A stretch of DNA of 64,000 bases. Origin: Filomicrobium sp. (GTDB lineage: Bacteria > Pseudomonadota > Alphaproteobacteria > Rhizobiales > Hyphomicrobiaceae). Location: the NCBI GenBank assembly GCA_017792465.1, contig CP051234.1, positions 3,628,501 through 3,692,500 of the forward strand. Direction: 5' to 3'. Position numbers and translations under genes: made by a program. This document shows positions 62,753 to 64,000 of the stretch, in pieces. How positions within the stretch are numbered: position 1 is the first letter of the stretch; each line of letters opens with the position of its first letter. The notes under the pieces were generated by a model. It was not told the DNA's origin. It did no database searches and was given only the letters and a program-made list of their open reading frames with translations.

Positions 62753-62801
62753 CCCCGAGCCAGGCCAGTGGTTTTTGCTGGCATTGGCTCGGGGATCTTT
62801 T
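62753..62801 (+). terminator. Intrinsic terminator of the EF-Tu-like gene
   Basis: CCCCGAGCCA (62753-62762) with GGCCAG pairs with CTGGC and TGGCTCGGGG (62785-62794), followed by ATCTTTT. It is 22 bases after the stop codon. Confidence 0.85.
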
Positions 62802-63230
62802 GGTAGTCCGGCGAAATCAAGTTTTCGGGTCGACAATTGAGTTGAGAGAGGGGGCTCCAGCCCGACTGACAGTCGGTCATCCACCGAACTCAAACGGACC
62901 GACCACCTCGGATCCGTGGAGGTGCGCCTTACTAATAGAGGCCGTATTCATGAAACGCGGATTGGCCGCAAATGGGATCAACCCGCCGGTCGCTCCCGCG
63001 CAGATCCTTGACGGGAAGGGGCATAGCCGGTCGCTTTGGATGTAGACAAAGCTGCAGTGGTAGGCCGGTTAAGGTGGACACCTAGGGTACGCCGAATCGC
63101 AGTTTCGAATTTCCTTATCCGCCGATCTTCAAATCGCAGCTTTGCATCGCTAGTTTGGCGTGGATTCGGTTATTAGCGTTTCTGGCTTTATCGATTGGCC
63201 GTCACGCAATCTCAGGGGGTGGGAAACGAC
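62802..63230. other. Intergenic region, no gene seen
   Basis: About 430 bases. A 31-codon frame from ATG 62951 (MKRGLAANGINPPVAPAQIL) has no convincing ribosome site and is not called. No repeat or RNA gene was recognised. Confidence 0.4.
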
Positions 63231-64000
63231 ATGCGAGACTTCGCTCAAAGGCTGCATCGGATCGGGCTGTGTCCGGCTCTGGCCGTAGGGATTTGTGTTG
63301 CGATTGCCGGTGGCCTTTCATCCTCCGCGTTGGCGCAAGCAAAAGAACCAAGCTTCCCATCTGTAATCAAGCCAGAAGGGACAGGTTCGCAGCGAGGTAA
63401 TTTGAGTGGGGCGAACGGCCACGAAGAAAACGTGCGCAAACTGCCCAAGGGAGAACAACTTGTTCGCGACTTCGAGGCTATGGAACTCGCGATCAAAGCC
63501 TATGACAAGGTGCTCCCCACCAAGACCTATGTCTTCGGTTCCGACCACCAGCGAAAATTGCTGAAGCCGTCAAGCGGACATGAGCATTCGTTGATAAAGT
63601 CAACCCGGCAAATGATCCTCGACCAATATGCCCACCGGCCAGTTTACGACTGGCAGGTTCTGGAAAGCAGCGCTCCGGTTGCCGTTGGCTGCAAGCTTGC
63701 CGGAGAGGTGACCACACCAGATGTTTCAGCGGAAGCCTGGCAAGGGTTTTCAGCGACAACATACGTCAACCATACGTCAAAACAGATTGTCGTGGCGATA
63801 GCCGGGACTGACATCCTGAGCCTCAGCGATTTGAACAACGACCGGCTGGCGCTGATGCACTCAAAGCCGCCGCACTTCGACGCGGCATGTGCGTATTTCC
63901 AGGATGTGATCAAGCGATACGAGGCAAAATTCGATCAGTATGAATTCTCTTGTACGGGACATAGCTTGGGCGGTGGAGCGTGCAGCTACGCGGCAGCGAT
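63231..64000 (+). CDS. Exported lipase-like serine hydrolase (partial, right edge)
   Basis: From ATG 63231 (GGGGGTGGGA upstream) 256 codons are visible and the frame runs off the window. A Sec signal peptide (about 1-36, with VGICVAIAGGLSSSALA) is followed by a long N-terminal part, then WQGFSATTYVNHTSKQIVVA and IAGTDILSLSDLNND (oxyanion-side strand), and FSCTGHSLGGGACSYAAA, the GHSLGG nucleophile elbow of class 3 (fungal-type) lipases and DUF2974-like hydrolases. The catalytic Asp and His lie beyond the edge. Likely a periplasmic or secreted lipase/esterase. Substrate unknown. Confidence 0.82.
   Translation, partial: MRDFAQRLHRIGLCPALAVGICVAIAGGLSSSALAQAKEPSFPSVIKPEGTGSQRGNLSGANGHEENVRKLPKGEQLVRDFEAMELAIKAYDKVLPTKTYVFGSDHQRKLLKPSSGHEHSLIKSTRQMILDQYAHRPVYDWQVLESSAPVAVGCKLAGEVTTPDVSAEAWQGFSATTYVNHTSKQIVVAIAGTDILSLSDLNNDRLALMHSKPPHFDAACAYFQDVIKRYEAKFDQYEFSCTGHSLGGGACSYAAA

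Noticed and set aside
61493-62893. A 466-codon frame antisense to the EF-Tu-like gene
   Set aside because: It mirrors the strongly biased codons of the sense gene, shows no domain, and the sense strand holds all EF-Tu motifs.
62951-63046. A 31-codon frame after the EF-Tu-like terminator
   Set aside because: No ribosome site at proper spacing and no conserved motif.
1-64000. tRNA, rRNA, CRISPR arrays, phage genes and intact insertion sequences
   Set aside because: None was recognised on either strand; only one IS3-type remnant and decayed repeats are present.

Overview
The window looks like chromosome from an alphaproteobacterium, most likely a rhizobial-type (Hyphomicrobiales) soil or water organism. 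The signs are moderately high G+C, nu-class GST and TRAP/TTT transporters under FCD-type GntR regulators, RhtX-like siderophore import, a CzcA-type metal pump, and degenerate intergenic repeats of a kind common in that group. No rRNA, tRNA, CRISPR array, prophage or intact insertion sequence was found. The genus cannot be fixed from the sequence.

Layout. 0-5.3 kb: end of a LysR regulator, a sodium:solute symporter, a molbindin (Mop) gene and a FecCD-type ABC importer that may carry molybdate or tungstate. 5.6-11.9 kb: one giant secreted cadherin-like/RTX protein built from nested, nearly identical DNA repeats. 12-16.6 kb: an IS3-type remnant, then a TetR regulator facing two glutathione transferases, a SnoaL-like exported protein and a haloacid-dehalogenase-like enzyme, with a striking double operator. 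17-23 kb: GntR regulator, Fe-S CCG-domain oxidoreductase subunit, complete TctCAB tripartite tricarboxylate transporter, RidA. 23.4 kb: an orphan proteasome-like peptidase. 24.3-28.9 kb: GntR regulator facing a YdhR-like protein and a complete TRAP transporter. 29-30.4 kb: MarR locus. 30.7-33.5 kb: PepSY proteins with an OmpR/PhoQ-like two-component pair.

33.6-41.8 kb groups phosphorus functions: Na/Pi cotransporter, PafA-like phosphatase, then a LuxR response regulator, a PhnD-like binding protein and a hybrid histidine kinase that may form one sensing unit. 42-52.5 kb is an iron island with two systems: AraC regulator, TonB receptor and a remarkable fusion of an MFS siderophore permease with DUF2218 and a ViuB-type siderophore reductase; then a DUF2946 protein, a second TonB receptor and a PepSY membrane reductase. 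52.5-54.25 kb is a gene graveyard of three truncated genes. 54.1-60.75 kb is a heavy-metal RND efflux operon.

60.75-62.8 kb holds the most unusual element: a divergent second-type EF-Tu gene standing alone, preceded by a long structured leader with a short ORF, a terminator, a possible antiterminator pairing and a six-codon upstream ORF overlapping the EF-Tu start, and closed by its own terminator. The window ends inside an exported lipase-like serine hydrolase.

All functions are inferred from reading translated sequence and motifs by eye. No database search was run.
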